DNA from: Promicromonospora soli
GTDB taxonomy: Bacteria; Actinomycetota; Actinomycetes; Actinomycetales; Cellulomonadaceae
Length of the DNA stretch: 64,000 nt
NCBI RefSeq assembly: GCF_014653785.1
Contig: NZ_BNAS01000001.1
Span: forward strand, 915,898 to 979,897
Reading direction: 5' to 3'
Below, piece after piece: positions 1 through 7,966 of the stretch. The position numbers and the translations under genes are program-made. A model generated the notes under the pieces. That model searched no databases. It saw nothing but the letters and a program-made list of their open reading frames with translations, and was not told the DNA's origin. How positions within the stretch are numbered: the stretch's first letter is position 1; every line of letters begins with the position of its first letter.

Positions 1-266
1 TTGCGGAGCAGGCCCTCGCCGAGCACGCCCAGTCGCTGCCGGAACGGTACGACCTGCTGGTCTACCTCGCCCCGGAGCACGCTCTGCCACCGACAGCGCC
101 GATCGGCGCCCCGTTCCAGCACGCGCTCGACACCGAGACCAGGCGCGTCCTGGCCGACTCGGGAGCGCGGGTCGTCACGGCCAGAGGAACGGTGCGAGCG
201 CGGACACGCGCAGTGCTCGATGCGGCTCGCCGCGACAGCCGCGCAGAGACCAACAGGACACCGTGA
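1..266 (+). CDS. C-terminal part of an ATPase/kinase-like protein (5' end outside window)
   Basis: An open frame (codons from base 3) enters from the left edge and ends at a TGA at 264-266, giving about 87 residues. The visible part reads YDLLVYLAP, then a stretch with DTETRRVLADSGARVVT, then an Arg-rich helix. This resembles the C-terminal half of P-loop NTPases of the AAA_28/NadR-like type, where a YDxVfxLxP strand is followed by an R-rich lid. The P-loop itself would lie upstream of the window, so the assignment is tentative. The stop overlaps the ATG of the HAD gene by one base (TGATG), which implies translational coupling and a shared transcript. Confidence 0.5.
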   Translation, partial: AEQALAEHAQSLPERYDLLVYLAPEHALPPTAPIGAPFQHALDTETRRVLADSGARVVTARGTVRARTRAVLDAARRDSRAETNRTP

Positions 267-892
267 TGGATGTGAAAGCGGTCTACACGGACATCGACGG
301 CACGGTGACCCACGGCAGCTCGATCTTCGACCTGCTGCGGTTCGACGCGGGACGCCGGGACCAGACCCGGGCGGGCGAGACGTTTGTTGCCGCGCTCACC
401 GACGCGGCACGCGCGGGGACACCGCGCGCGGTGACCAACCGCCGCTACTTCAGGTGGTGGGCCGGCCGCACGGTGGCCGACGTCGACGACACCGCCCGGG
501 CCTGGCTCGACCGGCAGCGCTCCGACGGCGGGCCCTGGTTCGTGGACACCGTCGCCGATGAGATCGAAGCGCACCTGGCACGTGGCGCGCATCTCGTCGC
601 GGTCTCGGCGTCCTTCCCACCGGCGCTCGCCGCGGTGCGCACACGGTGGCCGGGAATGAGCCTGCTCACCACCATCGCTCACGTGCGCGACGGGCGGTAC
701 ACCGGAACGGTGGAGACGCCGCTGGTGGGCCAGGCCAAGGCCGATGCGGTGATCAGCCACGCGCAGCTGCACGGCGTCGACCTTTCCGAGGCCGTCGGCT
801 ACGGCGATCATGCCTCTGACCTGCCGTTCCTCCGGATTCTCGGGTCCGGCTACCTGGTCGGGCAGCGTGGCTGCATGGTCCCGGTCGGCTGA
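266..892 (+). CDS. HAD-superfamily hydrolase (SerB-like, subfamily IB)
   Basis: This 208-residue protein has the four HAD motifs in order. DIDGT at residues 9-13 supplies the nucleophile and acid/base aspartates. VSAS lies mid-protein as motif II. A lysine in GQAKADAV is motif III, and GYGDHASDLPFL is the metal-binding motif IV. The spacing and helical cap match phosphoserine phosphatase-like enzymes, so a cytoplasmic phosphomonoesterase is likely; the substrate cannot be read. I chose the ATG at 266 because it overlaps the upstream stop; a GTG one codon earlier is equally in frame. It appears to be the last gene of its operon, facing the convergent metallo-beta-lactamase-fold gene. Confidence 0.85.
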   Translation: MDVKAVYTDIDGTVTHGSSIFDLLRFDAGRRDQTRAGETFVAALTDAARAGTPRAVTNRRYFRWWAGRTVADVDDTARAWLDRQRSDGGPWFVDTVADEIEAHLARGAHLVAVSASFPPALAAVRTRWPGMSLLTTIAHVRDGRYTGTVETPLVGQAKADAVISHAQLHGVDLSEAVGYGDHASDLPFLRILGSGYLVGQRGCMVPVG

Positions 893-921
893 GCCGAAGG
901 TTCTCCGCCGGACGAGCCAGG

Positions 922-1728
922 TCAGGCGACGGGCTCCCACCGACCGGCGCGCACCCGCCCGAACGGCACGTCGGCGAAGTGGGTCGCGGCCGCCACCGTT
1001 CCAGGTGGCTCGAGCTCTCGCAGCATGCGGGCGCGTGAGTCTCGCGAGCGGGCCGGATCCACGTCGAAACATGAGCACAGGTGGGGGACCTCGACCTGCA
1101 GCGGGCTGTGGAACGTGTCGCCGACCACGACCAGCCGCCGCTCGTCCCCCTCCACGACGAGCGACAGGTGTCCCGCGGTATGACCCGGCGTCGCGATCGC
1201 GGTGACGCCGGGGGCGATCTCCTGCCCGTCGTCCACGCGCTCCCAGTCCCCGGGCGCCGGCTCGTCCCGCCCCACCAGGTGCGGAGCGCCCGCGACTCCG
1301 GGCAGGCCGGCCCAGCCGCGACGTGCCCATCCGACGTGGTCGTCGTGCGCATGGGTGAGCACGACGGCGTCCACCTCTCCAATCACTGAAGCGAACGAGG
1401 CCAGGCCGCCGCCCCGCATGACGCCGAGCGCCGGGTGAGTGGCGTCGGCGGGAACCGACGTCGGGCCGAGCCCTGCGTCGACCAGGATCCGCCAGCCGGG
1501 GCCCTCGAGCAGGAGCACACCGATGGACGCGATGAGATGGCCGGACGAGGCGATCAGCTCCGGCCGGTCGTCGTACAGGCTCGTCGCGCCGTCCAGGGAG
1601 AACCATCGTGCGGGGTGCAGCTCGACGTACCCGTCCGGAAGGTACGTGGCGGTGATCCCGCCGAGCGCGAGGCTCCGGCGCACCGCGGGCTGCGCCCAAC
1701 GCGCACGCGAGAGAGCGCCCGACTTCAT
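922..1728 (-). CDS. MBL-fold metallohydrolase
   Basis: A 268-residue soluble protein with the metallo-beta-lactamase zinc signature HAHDDH at residues 126-131, followed by a TPGHTAGHLS histidine motif, VVGDTFHS (bridging aspartate) and a final THF histidine. These are the ligands of a binuclear Zn hydrolase of the lactonase/glyoxalase II type; I infer hydrolysis of an ester, lactone or thioester, substrate unknown. The ATG at 1728 overlaps the upstream regulator stop (ATGA), so it is the third gene of the thioesterase-regulator-MBL operon. No signal peptide is visible. Confidence 0.88.
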   Translation of the reverse strand: MKSGALSRARWAQPAVRRSLALGGITATYLPDGYVELHPARWFSLDGATSLYDDRPELIASSGHLIASIGVLLLEGPGWRILVDAGLGPTSVPADATHPALGVMRGGGLASFASVIGEVDAVVLTHAHDDHVGWARRGWAGLPGVAGAPHLVGRDEPAPGDWERVDDGQEIAPGVTAIATPGHTAGHLSLVVEGDERRLVVVGDTFHSPLQVEVPHLCSCFDVDPARSRDSRARMLRELEPPGTVAAATHFADVPFGRVRAGRWEPVA

Positions 1729-2555
1729 GCCACGCCGTCCAGGAGCGCCGCCGTGGGCGTCCCCTCGGTCGGGATGTAGACGAAGACCCGCACGTCGTTC
1801 ACGCCGAACGGGGTCAGCACAGCGGTGGAGAACGTGAGGCTGCCCAGGTGCGGATGGTCGTAGACCAGGTCGCCGTGCGGGAGCATGCCGATGATGTGCG
1901 CGTCCCAGAGACAGCGGAACGCAGGCAGGTGCTCCTTGAGCTCGTCGATGAGGTCGGCGAACCTCACGTCCCCTGCGTACCGTGCGGCATGCTCGCGAAA
2001 CTGGGCGACGAGCATCCGGCCGACCGCGTCGCGATGCGGGTAGCGCTGCGCCACGGACTCCTCCATGAAGAAGTCGACCAGGCAGTTGCGCCCCGGCTGC
2101 ACACCGAACACGTACTCGGCCATCCGGTTCGTCGCCATGACGGTCCAGTACCGGTCCACGCTGTAGGCCGGGCGCCCCTGCACCGAGTCCAGGAGCTCCT
2201 GCTGCCCCTGTGGCGGCAGGTCTTCGTCGTCGGACGGCGAAAGAGGTACCCCCGCGACCTCCCGGAGGTAGGCGTTCTCCGCCGGGGTGAGGCGCAACGC
2301 GCGCGCGATGCCTTCGAGCACCGGCACCGACATCGTGAGCTCGCGGCCCTGCTCGATCCACGTGTACCAGGAGACCCCCACGTGAGCGAGCACCGCGACC
2401 TCCTCGCGGCGCAGCCCCGGGGTGCGACGGCGTTCGCCGGCGGGCAGGCCTACGTCCTCGGGTCGTGTCGCTTCTCGTTTGCGCCGCAGAAAGCTGGCGA
2501 GCTCGGCTCGCCGGAACGCGGCTGCCCGGTCATGGGCCTCGGTTTTTGCACTCAA
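1725..2555 (-). CDS. XRE-family transcriptional regulator with MmyB-like ligand-binding domain
   Basis: The 276-residue product has an N-terminal helix-turn-helix (about residues 15-85) with the hallmark RTPGLRREEVAVLAHVGVSWYTWIEQGR. It is followed by the MmyB-like PAS-type domain with DRYWTVMATN, a divergent form of the usual WxxxxxN element, and a TFSTAVLTPFG end. Such proteins are common actinobacterial one-component regulators. The best start is TTG at 2555, preceded by GGAGG about 8 nt upstream; its TTGA overlaps the thioesterase stop. It probably autoregulates the operon, but the ligand is unknown. Confidence 0.87.
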   Translation of the reverse strand: MSAKTEAHDRAAAFRRAELASFLRRKREATRPEDVGLPAGERRRTPGLRREEVAVLAHVGVSWYTWIEQGRELTMSVPVLEGIARALRLTPAENAYLREVAGVPLSPSDDEDLPPQGQQELLDSVQGRPAYSVDRYWTVMATNRMAEYVFGVQPGRNCLVDFFMEESVAQRYPHRDAVGRMLVAQFREHAARYAGDVRFADLIDELKEHLPAFRCLWDAHIIGMLPHGDLVYDHPHLGSLTFSTAVLTPFGVNDVRVFVYIPTEGTPTAALLDGVA

Positions 2556-3208
2556 GCGGCCTCCTCCACTGTGTCTCCCTGACCGAGTAGGTCCCGCAGG
2601 ACCGCGCTCACGTCTCCTCCCGGTGCAAGGTGGAACATGTGGCCTGCATGACGTAACGGGTGCCAGGTCGACCCCATACTGCCCCGACCGGTCCAGGCCC
2701 GCGCGTCGCGCTCGTCCACGACGCCGTCGAGCTCGCCCCACAGCACGTGAACCGGTACCGGCAGGACATCGCGCGACGGCAGGTAGCGGCGGACCCGTTC
2801 GAGGCCCCGAACCGTCCGGACGCTCAGCGTGCCGCGCTGCCGCAGGGCCGGTGCGGCCGTCCCGGCCGCTCCAGCAGCCGGCGGTGATCCGAGCACCACC
2901 GCGCTCGGCGTCTGGTCCGGGTCGCCGTCCGCGAACGCGGCCGCTGCTGCCTCAAAGGCGACGAGGGCACCCATGCTGTGGCCGTAGTACACACCCGACC
3001 TGTCGCTGGTGCTCTGCCGCCAGTGCTCGACCAGCGAGCTGATCGTGGTCCGTTCGGCACCACCCCTCGTCTCGAGGTCCGCCGGAACCACCATCACGCC
3101 AGGAAGCTGTTCCGGCCACCGCCGAAACGCCTCGGGACCGCCGCCCGCATGATGGAAACAGTGGACGACCTGAATTGCACGAGTACCCACGCCACCCCCC
3201 GCAGTCAT
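2552..3208 (-). CDS. Type II (editing) thioesterase-like alpha/beta hydrolase
   Basis: About 218 residues with the GrsT/RifR-type layout: HCFHHAGGG near the N terminus (oxyanion-hole region), the nucleophile elbow YYGHSMGA, a VLWGELDGVV strand carrying the acid, and a C-terminal RHAGHMFHL with the catalytic His. Family members hydrolyse aberrant acyl groups from carrier proteins of NRPS/PKS lines. No synthase is in this window, so it may serve a remote cluster or act on another thioester. The start is uncertain: ATG at 3208 is preferred, and an in-frame ATG lies 8 codons upstream. A good promoter is seen at 3267-3295. Confidence 0.82.
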   Translation of the reverse strand: MTAGGGVGTRAIQVVHCFHHAGGGPEAFRRWPEQLPGVMVVPADLETRGGAERTTISSLVEHWRQSTSDRSGVYYGHSMGALVAFEAAAAAFADGDPDQTPSAVVLGSPPAAGAAGTAAPALRQRGTLSVRTVRGLERVRRYLPSRDVLPVPVHVLWGELDGVVDERDARAWTGRGSMGSTWHPLRHAGHMFHLAPGGDVSAVLRDLLGQGDTVEEAA

Positions 3209-3266
3209 CTCCGCTTTCCATGTCAGAAACATGGACGAAATAGGCCGAAAAGCGGACAACAACCTG

Positions 3267-3295
3267 ATTTTACCCCAGGCCCGACAGGGTGTCAC
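3267..3295 (-). promoter_or_regulatory. Predicted sigma70-type promoter of the thioesterase operon
   Basis: Reading the minus strand, GTGACA (3295-3290) is followed after 17 nt by TAAAAT (3272-3267). This is the best consensus promoter in the window and would start a transcript near 3260, leaving a leader of about 50 nt before the thioesterase ATG at 3208. The -35 box overlaps the last codons of the tetR gene, so the operon start is fused to the end of its neighbour. Confidence 0.55.
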
Positions 3296-3888
3296 TGAAA
3301 TCGGGCGGACGGAGCAAGCAGCGCCTGTGCCGCCGCCCGGGCCGTGGCAAACGCGTCCGGCTGGGCGCGGGTCGCGTGCGCCACGATCGCACCCTCGTAG
3401 AGCAGATGGACCTGCGCGCCAGCCCGCTCGGGGTCCGGGTGGTCGGCGTCGCGCAAGAGCTGCGTGAACAGGCCCAGCATGTACCGCTTGTCGGCCAGGA
3501 TCACCGCGTTGCCCGGGTGTCCGGTACCGCCGATCTCGCCGTGCGCATTGACGAACGCGCACCCGCGCAGGTGCTCCTCGGCCCACTCCCCCGCGATCTC
3601 CAGCGCGGCCAGCACCTGGCCGGCTCCCGGCTCGAGCTTCGCGCCACGCGCTGCGAACCGCTCGGCGAACCACTCGCGCCAGCGCTCGTGCCGACGGGTC
3701 AGGTAGGCGGCCACGAGCGCCTCCTTGGACCCGAACCGGTCGTAGAGCGTCTTCTTGGTGACCCCGGCCCGGTCAGCGATCACGTCGACGCCGACGCCGC
3801 GGATGCCTCGCTCGTAGAACAGCTCGCTCGCCGCGGCGAGGATCTTCTCGCCGGCCGGGGTGTGCGGATTGGGGCTGCGTCGCGGCAT
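3292..3888 (-). CDS. TetR/AcrR-family transcriptional regulator
   Basis: The protein has 198 residues. The N-terminal HTH runs from EKILAAASELFYERGIRG through ADRAGVTKKTLYDRFGSKEALVAAY, the standard TetR pattern, followed by a helical ligand domain resembling the TetR_C_33 group. The ATG at 3888 has GGAGGG seven bases upstream. It is divergent from the EamA exporter with 71 bp between start codons, the usual arrangement of a repressor and its target efflux gene. The effector is unknown. Confidence 0.9.
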   Translation of the reverse strand: MPRRSPNPHTPAGEKILAAASELFYERGIRGVGVDVIADRAGVTKKTLYDRFGSKEALVAAYLTRRHERWREWFAERFAARGAKLEPGAGQVLAALEIAGEWAEEHLRGCAFVNAHGEIGGTGHPGNAVILADKRYMLGLFTQLLRDADHPDPERAGAQVHLLYEGAIVAHATRAQPDAFATARAAAQALLAPSARFQ

Positions 3889-3922
3889 CGGGATCCCTCC
3901 GTCCGGCGTTCGCCGGGGTGCA

Positions 3923-3958
3923 CTGCGAGTATACCGACCTGTGTGGTTACCTGAATGA
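3923..3958. promoter_or_regulatory. Divergent promoter/operator region between tetR and the EamA exporter
   Basis: The short divergent spacer holds GTATAC (3929-3934) and GTGGTTAC (3943-3950), imperfect half-sites facing each other, and a TTACCT hexamer seven bases before the exporter ATG. This is a plausible TetR operator overlapping the exporter -10 box. The symmetry is weak, so it is a candidate only. Confidence 0.3.
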
Positions 3959-3959
3959 C

Positions 3960-4964
3960 ATGACGAAGAGCTTCCTCCGGCACCTCGCCCCCGCACTGCT
4001 CGTCGTGATGTGGAGCTCCGGCTTCGTCGGTGCCACCTTCGCGGCACCCGTCGCCCCCGCCACCACCACGCTCCTGTGGCGCTACGTCGTCGCTGCACCC
4101 CTGATGGTCGTGGTGGTGCTGGCGCTCCGCCGCCGGTACGGGCCGCGCTACCTGCGGCGCGAGGCGGTCCTGGGCGCCCTCGGCCAGGCCGGGTACCTCT
4201 ACGGCGTGTTCCGCGCCGTAGAGGAAGGGCTCCCGGCCGGGACCGCAGCACTGCTCGCGTCGCTGCAGCCCGCCCTCGTCGCCGTCGTCATGTCCGGGTT
4301 CGGGCGCAGGGGCGGACGCCGCCAAGCCGCCGGCCTGGCCGTCGGTTTCGCCGGCGTGGCGCTCGCCGTCGGGCCGGACGCTCTCACCGGCAGCGGAGCG
4401 GGCGCCGCGGGAGCGCTCTGGGCGGTGCTCGGCATGCTGTCGCTCTCGGCCGCCGCCGTCCTGGGCGACCTGTGGCCGCCGCCCGCAGCGGAGAAGCACG
4501 GCGTGCTCGACTCCCTGGCCGTGCAGAGCGTGATCGCGCTCGGGTTCTTCGCGGTGGTGGCGGTCTCAAGCGGTCAGGCCGCACCGCCCGCCGACCCGAC
4601 GTTCTGGCTGGCGATCGCCTGGCTGGTGGGCCTCGCGTTTCTCGGCGGCTACGGGATGTACCTGTACGTCCAGCGAACCCGCGGGCCTGTCGCGGTCAGC
4701 ACCTGGCTCTACCTCACCCCTGCGGTCTCGGCCGCGTGGGCCTGGGCCATGTTCGGTCAGGAGCTGCCGCTCCTCACGGTGGTCGGGTTCGTCGTCAGCC
4801 TCGCGGGCGTGCTCGTCGTCCGGCCCGCTCCCGAGCGCGGCACGCCGGCGAAGGACTCCCGCCGGTCGGGCGCGGCCGTCACTCCTGGTCCTCCCAGAGG
4901 GTGTGGGCGACCAGCGCATTCGCGTGGCCGTGCCCCAGCCCGTGTTCCGCCTTCAGCCAACTGA
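3960..4964 (+). CDS. EamA/DMT-family transporter
   Basis: A 334-residue protein with about ten hydrophobic segments and the two tandem EamA halves typical of drug/metabolite exporters. The N-terminal MWSSGF, the RYVVAAPLMV segment and the YLTPAVSAAWAWAMFGQEL segment in the last repeat are family landmarks. The ATG at 3960 was chosen over upstream in-frame codons because the first membrane helix follows it directly. It is probably repressed by the divergent TetR protein. The last about 30 residues are polar and read antisense through the end of the convergent DUF4287 gene (86 bp overlap), so the tail may be dispensable. Confidence 0.88.
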   Translation: MTKSFLRHLAPALLVVMWSSGFVGATFAAPVAPATTTLLWRYVVAAPLMVVVVLALRRRYGPRYLRREAVLGALGQAGYLYGVFRAVEEGLPAGTAALLASLQPALVAVVMSGFGRRGGRRQAAGLAVGFAGVALAVGPDALTGSGAGAAGALWAVLGMLSLSAAAVLGDLWPPPAAEKHGVLDSLAVQSVIALGFFAVVAVSSGQAAPPADPTFWLAIAWLVGLAFLGGYGMYLYVQRTRGPVAVSTWLYLTPAVSAAWAWAMFGQELPLLTVVGFVVSLAGVLVVRPAPERGTPAKDSRRSGAAVTPGPPRGCGRPAHSRGRAPARVPPSAN

Positions 4965-5106
4965 CCAGATCCATGTGCTTGGTCTCGGCGGTCCCGTACC
5001 CGGGGTGCGATCGCAGCAGCGCCTTCCACTCAGCGATCGGCTTGCCGTACTTCTTCTCGATCGAGGGGAAGTAGGAGGCGGACGGGTGCTCAGTTTTTTC
5101 AGTCAT
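4879..5106 (-). CDS. DUF4287 domain-containing small protein
   Basis: A 75-residue protein with SYFPSIEKKYGKPIAEWKAL, then KHMDLVSWLKAEHGLGHGHANALVAH, the pattern of the DUF4287 family (small, soluble, often found fused to or beside DUF5655). The function is not established. The ATG at 5106 directly precedes the conserved core; no clear Shine-Dalgarno sequence is visible. Its end overlaps the convergent transporter gene, and its start region is shared with the divergent acetyltransferase. Confidence 0.8.
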   Translation of the reverse strand: MTEKTEHPSASYFPSIEKKYGKPIAEWKALLRSHPGYGTAETKHMDLVSWLKAEHGLGHGHANALVAHTLWEDQE

Positions 5107-5201
5107 ATCGGATGGACGACGACGAGGGCCGGAACTCATCTGCGGTGGTGCAGGTCGACGTGGTGCCGGGGCCGGCACCTGGGCCCGATACGCTCCGGGC
5201 C

Positions 5202-5837
5202 GTGGGGATCATCGACTTCAGGCCGCGGCAGAGCAAGGAAGCCGCCGCGGTCGCGGCCGTCGCATTCGCCGAGGACCCGATCTGGGGGCACACGCTGACC
5301 GATGCCCGGCGACGCAGGCTCCCGCACACGATCCTGCTCCGTGCGCAGCTGCGCACGACCCAGCCGTCACACACCATCCGGGTAGCCAAACATGGCGGCC
5401 GGATCATTGGGCTCGCCTTCTGGAACGTCGATGGGGCGACCAAACCACACGAGTCGGCTGCGGCGACCGATCCGCGCGTACTCCGCGCCGCCCGCACGAT
5501 GATGCGTCGGGCGGGCCGTGATCGGCACACGCTCGCCACCATGTGCACCGCGCTGGCCGAGTCGTACCCGTGCGACAACGGCTGGTTCCTCGGAACGCTC
5601 GTGGTGCACCCCGACCACCAGGGCACTGGCGTCGGCAGCGCGCTCCTGCGCGACGGCCTTGCACGAGCGGACACGAACGGGCAGCCAGTCTCCCTGCAGA
5701 CGAGCACCGCCAAGAACGTTCGGTTCTACGAGCGGCACGGGTTCGAGGTCACCGAGATGGTCGACGAGATCTACCCCGGCGCCCCTCCCCTGTGGACCAT
5801 GCGACGGCCCGCTGCCGCGGTCGGTCACCAGGCGTAG
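5202..5837 (+). CDS. GNAT-family N-acetyltransferase
   Basis: The product (211 residues from GTG 5202) contains LVVHPDHQGTGVGSALL, the acetyl-CoA-binding motif A with Q-x-x-G-x-G, preceded by NGWFLGTL and followed by NVRFYERHGFEVTEM (motif B). I chose the GTG at 5202 because TACGCT lies exactly 7 nt before it, the leaderless arrangement seen at many genes here; an in-frame ATG at 5112 would start 5 bp from the divergent gene and lacks an RBS. The last 40 bp (5798-5837) also occur at 9105-9144, part of a direct repeat. The substrate is unknown. Confidence 0.83.
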   Translation: MGIIDFRPRQSKEAAAVAAVAFAEDPIWGHTLTDARRRRLPHTILLRAQLRTTQPSHTIRVAKHGGRIIGLAFWNVDGATKPHESAAATDPRVLRAARTMMRRAGRDRHTLATMCTALAESYPCDNGWFLGTLVVHPDHQGTGVGSALLRDGLARADTNGQPVSLQTSTAKNVRFYERHGFEVTEMVDEIYPGAPPLWTMRRPAAAVGHQA

Positions 5838-6046
5838 TCCCAGCGGGCCACGTGGTGCCACACCTTCTTGAGGTCCTGCGGGTGGTTCTCCCCGGCACGT
5901 AGGGCCTCCCCGATCACCCGGGCGTCCAGCCACCCGTCCTTCGTGTGCCCGATGGCGACGGCCCGCGCCACGTCCACGATCTCCGGCCCGCGGAACTCGG
6001 GCCGCACTGCCAGCTCGTCCACGCGGAGGCGAAATCCGTGGTGCCA
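5798..6046. repeat. Direct repeat, left copy (GNAT tail plus 3' end of DUF3626 gene)
   Basis: About 249 bp match 9105-9353 in the same orientation with about 15 substitutions (roughly 94% identity by eye) and no gaps. It spans the last codons of the GNAT gene and the C-terminal end of a DUF3626 gene. The two copies bracket the DUF6326/two-component segment, so this is a boundary of the island. Confidence 0.85.
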
Positions 6047-6050
6047 ACTC
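5825..6050 (-). pseudogene. Truncated DUF3626 gene, C-terminal remnant
   Basis: Read on the minus strand this encodes WHHGFRLRVDELAVRPEFRG through KKVWHHVARWDYAW and a stop, about 75 residues matching the end of the intact DUF3626 protein at 9132-9920. Similarity stops near 6050 and the rest of the gene is missing, so there is no credible start. Substitutions relative to the intact copy are scattered (DYAW for GYAW, ALRAGEN for ARRAGEH). It is a decayed or donor-derived duplicate rather than a fresh one. Confidence 0.8.
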
Positions 6051-6175
6051 TCGGCACCGTGCGTTCTTCCCGGAGGCGTCGCGGCAACGGGTGCTGCGGC
6101 GGGTGCTGAAGGTGCACCAGCCGCAGCGTCTGCCTCGGCCGTTGTCAGAGGACAGGACGGGGACTGCTCTTGGGT

Positions 6176-6667
6176 TCACGCTTGCTGTTGGGCGCGAACG
6201 GTTTCACGGTCCGGGCTGGTCGCCATGGTCGCCAGCGGTACGGTGCGCGGCCAGGTCCAGGCGTACCGCACGATGAGGGCGAGAAGGATCAGTTCCAGTA
6301 GGACGCCAAGGCCGTAGAAGTACAGCCAGGACTCGCCCACCACGTTGAATGCCGTGACGGGGACGTAGAGCAAGGCCACGACGAGGTTCGCGATGCGGTT
6401 CACCTGGGCGGGCAGCGTCATCGACAGCACGACCATGAGGATCGGGATGGCCACGAGGGTCAGTGCCGTGGTCGAGAAGGTCTGGGAGAGGTCGAACTCG
6501 AAGACCTTGCCGTCGAGGATCTCTTCGATGACGCCGGGCGTGAAGAAGTTGAGAATGTCCACGTAGGCGTACAGGAACACGAAGCTTGTCCACGTTGCGG
6601 CGAGCTTGGCTCTGACCGGGATCGGCTGGTCTTCCAGTGTGGTGGCGGGTTGACGTGTTCTCATCAT
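6176..6667 (-). CDS. DUF6326 family membrane protein
   Basis: A 163-residue protein with four hydrophobic helices. The VRAKLAATWTSFVFLYAYVDILNFFTPG segment followed by VFEFDLSQTF is typical of the DUF6326 family of small integral membrane proteins of unknown function. Two adjacent ATG codons (6667, 6664) are preceded by CGGAG; the first is used here. It is divergent from the histidine kinase with about 160 bp between starts, which suggests control by that two-component system, though this is inference. The region upstream is free of other genes. Confidence 0.75.
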   Translation of the reverse strand: MMRTRQPATTLEDQPIPVRAKLAATWTSFVFLYAYVDILNFFTPGVIEEILDGKVFEFDLSQTFSTTALTLVAIPILMVVLSMTLPAQVNRIANLVVALLYVPVTAFNVVGESWLYFYGLGVLLELILLALIVRYAWTWPRTVPLATMATSPDRETVRAQQQA

Positions 6668-6826
6668 GGGCTCCGTTGTTGTGGTGAGGATCGGTGCGTC
6701 CACGATCGCTGAGCCCGGGCGGCGGGCGCATCGGCCCGGAGGCTGGAGTCGCCTGGCCTATGGGATGGCCTCTCACTCGTTCTTTCGGCGGGTACGCCGA
6801 GGGGCGCCGATCCCTAGGCTGGAGCT

Positions 6827-7966
6827 GTGAACACTGTCGGGCGTTCCATCTGGCACGAGCCGCGGCCTGCTGACGCCCCACCCATCGGTCGTCTCGACTG
6901 GCTGCTGGTGGGCGTGTTCGCGGCCGCCGCGTTGGTCGAGGGCATCGTTCGGCCGGACCTGGCCTGGCGACCCCTCGTGACGGTGCTCGCCGTGGCGCTG
7001 ATGCCTGCCCTGCTCTGGCGGCGGGGCCGCCCCCTGATCGCTGCCCTGGTCGGGTGGGGCGTCGCCGGGCTGCTCTCGGTCCTCCAGCTGACCACGCACG
7101 CCGGGGACCTCGGCCTCTACTCCATGATAACTGTCCTGATCCTGCTCTACTCCCTGGTGCGGTGGGGCTCGGGACGGGAGATGGTCCTGGGGACGGCGTT
7201 CGTGGCAGTCGTCGTCGCTCTGGGGATGTACGCCACCTCCGGGGGCTGGACCGACGTCTTCGGCGGGAGCGTCCTCTTGCTGTTGCTCGTCGCCCTCGCG
7301 GCGGTGTTCCGCTACCGCGCGGGCCTCTGGCATCGCCAACGGCGCGATATCCGCAATCAGGAGCGGGTGGCGCTGGCGCGCGAGCTGCACGACACCGTGG
7401 CCCACCACGTCTCGGCCATCGCGGTGCAGGCGCAGGCCGGTGGCGTGGTCGCCGGCATCCAGCCCGAGAAGGCTGCCGAGGTCCTGGCTGCGATCGAGTC
7501 CGAAGCGTCGCGAACCCTGGCGGAGATGAGATCCATGGTGCGGGTGCTGCGTGAGGAGGAAGCCGTCGCCTACTCGCCGCAGCCGGGTGTCGCGGACCTG
7601 CCTGCTCTGGCGCGCGCCGACGCGACACCCACCGTCGAGGTCTCGCTGGACGGTTCGCTGGCCCGGCTGGCAGGACCCATGGACGCCGCGCTCTACCGGC
7701 TCGCGCAGGAATCGCTGACCAACGCCTTGCGGCACGCCCGGGGCGCGACCCGCGTCGGGATCGACGTACGCCAGGAGGGCGACGCCGTCAGGCTCCGTGT
7801 CAGCGACGACGGACAGACCGAGCCGGGGCCGGCCCCGGAGCCTGGGTTCGGCCTGCTGGGCATGGCCGAACGCGCCCAGCTCCTCGGCGGATCGCTCTCC
7901 GCGGGGCCGGGGCCCGAGGGTGGCTGGGTGGTCGAGGCCGTGCTGCCGGTGGAGGCGCTGCCATGA
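6827..7966 (+). CDS. LuxR-type two-component sensor histidine kinase
   Basis: A 379-residue kinase with about five N-terminal membrane helices (residues 25-165), then the HisKA_3 dimerization/phosphoacceptor motif ERVALARELHDTVAHHVS (His188) and a HATPase domain with LAQESLTNALRHARGA (N box), VSDDGQ and GFGLLGMAERAQLLGG. The GTG at 6827 has GGAG three bases before it, and TAGGCT six bases before it as a -10 box. The small number of membrane loops and lack of a large sensor domain suggest sensing in the membrane. It overlaps the regulator gene by ATGA. Confidence 0.9.
   Translation: MNTVGRSIWHEPRPADAPPIGRLDWLLVGVFAAAALVEGIVRPDLAWRPLVTVLAVALMPALLWRRGRPLIAALVGWGVAGLLSVLQLTTHAGDLGLYSMITVLILLYSLVRWGSGREMVLGTAFVAVVVALGMYATSGGWTDVFGGSVLLLLLVALAAVFRYRAGLWHRQRRDIRNQERVALARELHDTVAHHVSAIAVQAQAGGVVAGIQPEKAAEVLAAIESEASRTLAEMRSMVRVLREEEAVAYSPQPGVADLPALARADATPTVEVSLDGSLARLAGPMDAALYRLAQESLTNALRHARGATRVGIDVRQEGDAVRLRVSDDGQTEPGPAPEPGFGLLGMAERAQLLGGSLSAGPGPEGGWVVEAVLPVEALP

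Noticed and set aside
922-3295. A biosynthetic gene cluster suggested by the type II thioesterase and the phosphopantetheinyl transferase at 17 kb
   Set aside because: No carrier protein, adenylation, ketosynthase or tailoring cluster in the window, and the two genes are far apart.
6055-6175. A short plus-strand frame reading FFPEASRQRVLRRVLKVHQP next to the truncated DUF3626 gene
   Set aside because: It has a transposase-like feel but is too short and lacks a start or a recognisable motif, so it is left unassigned.
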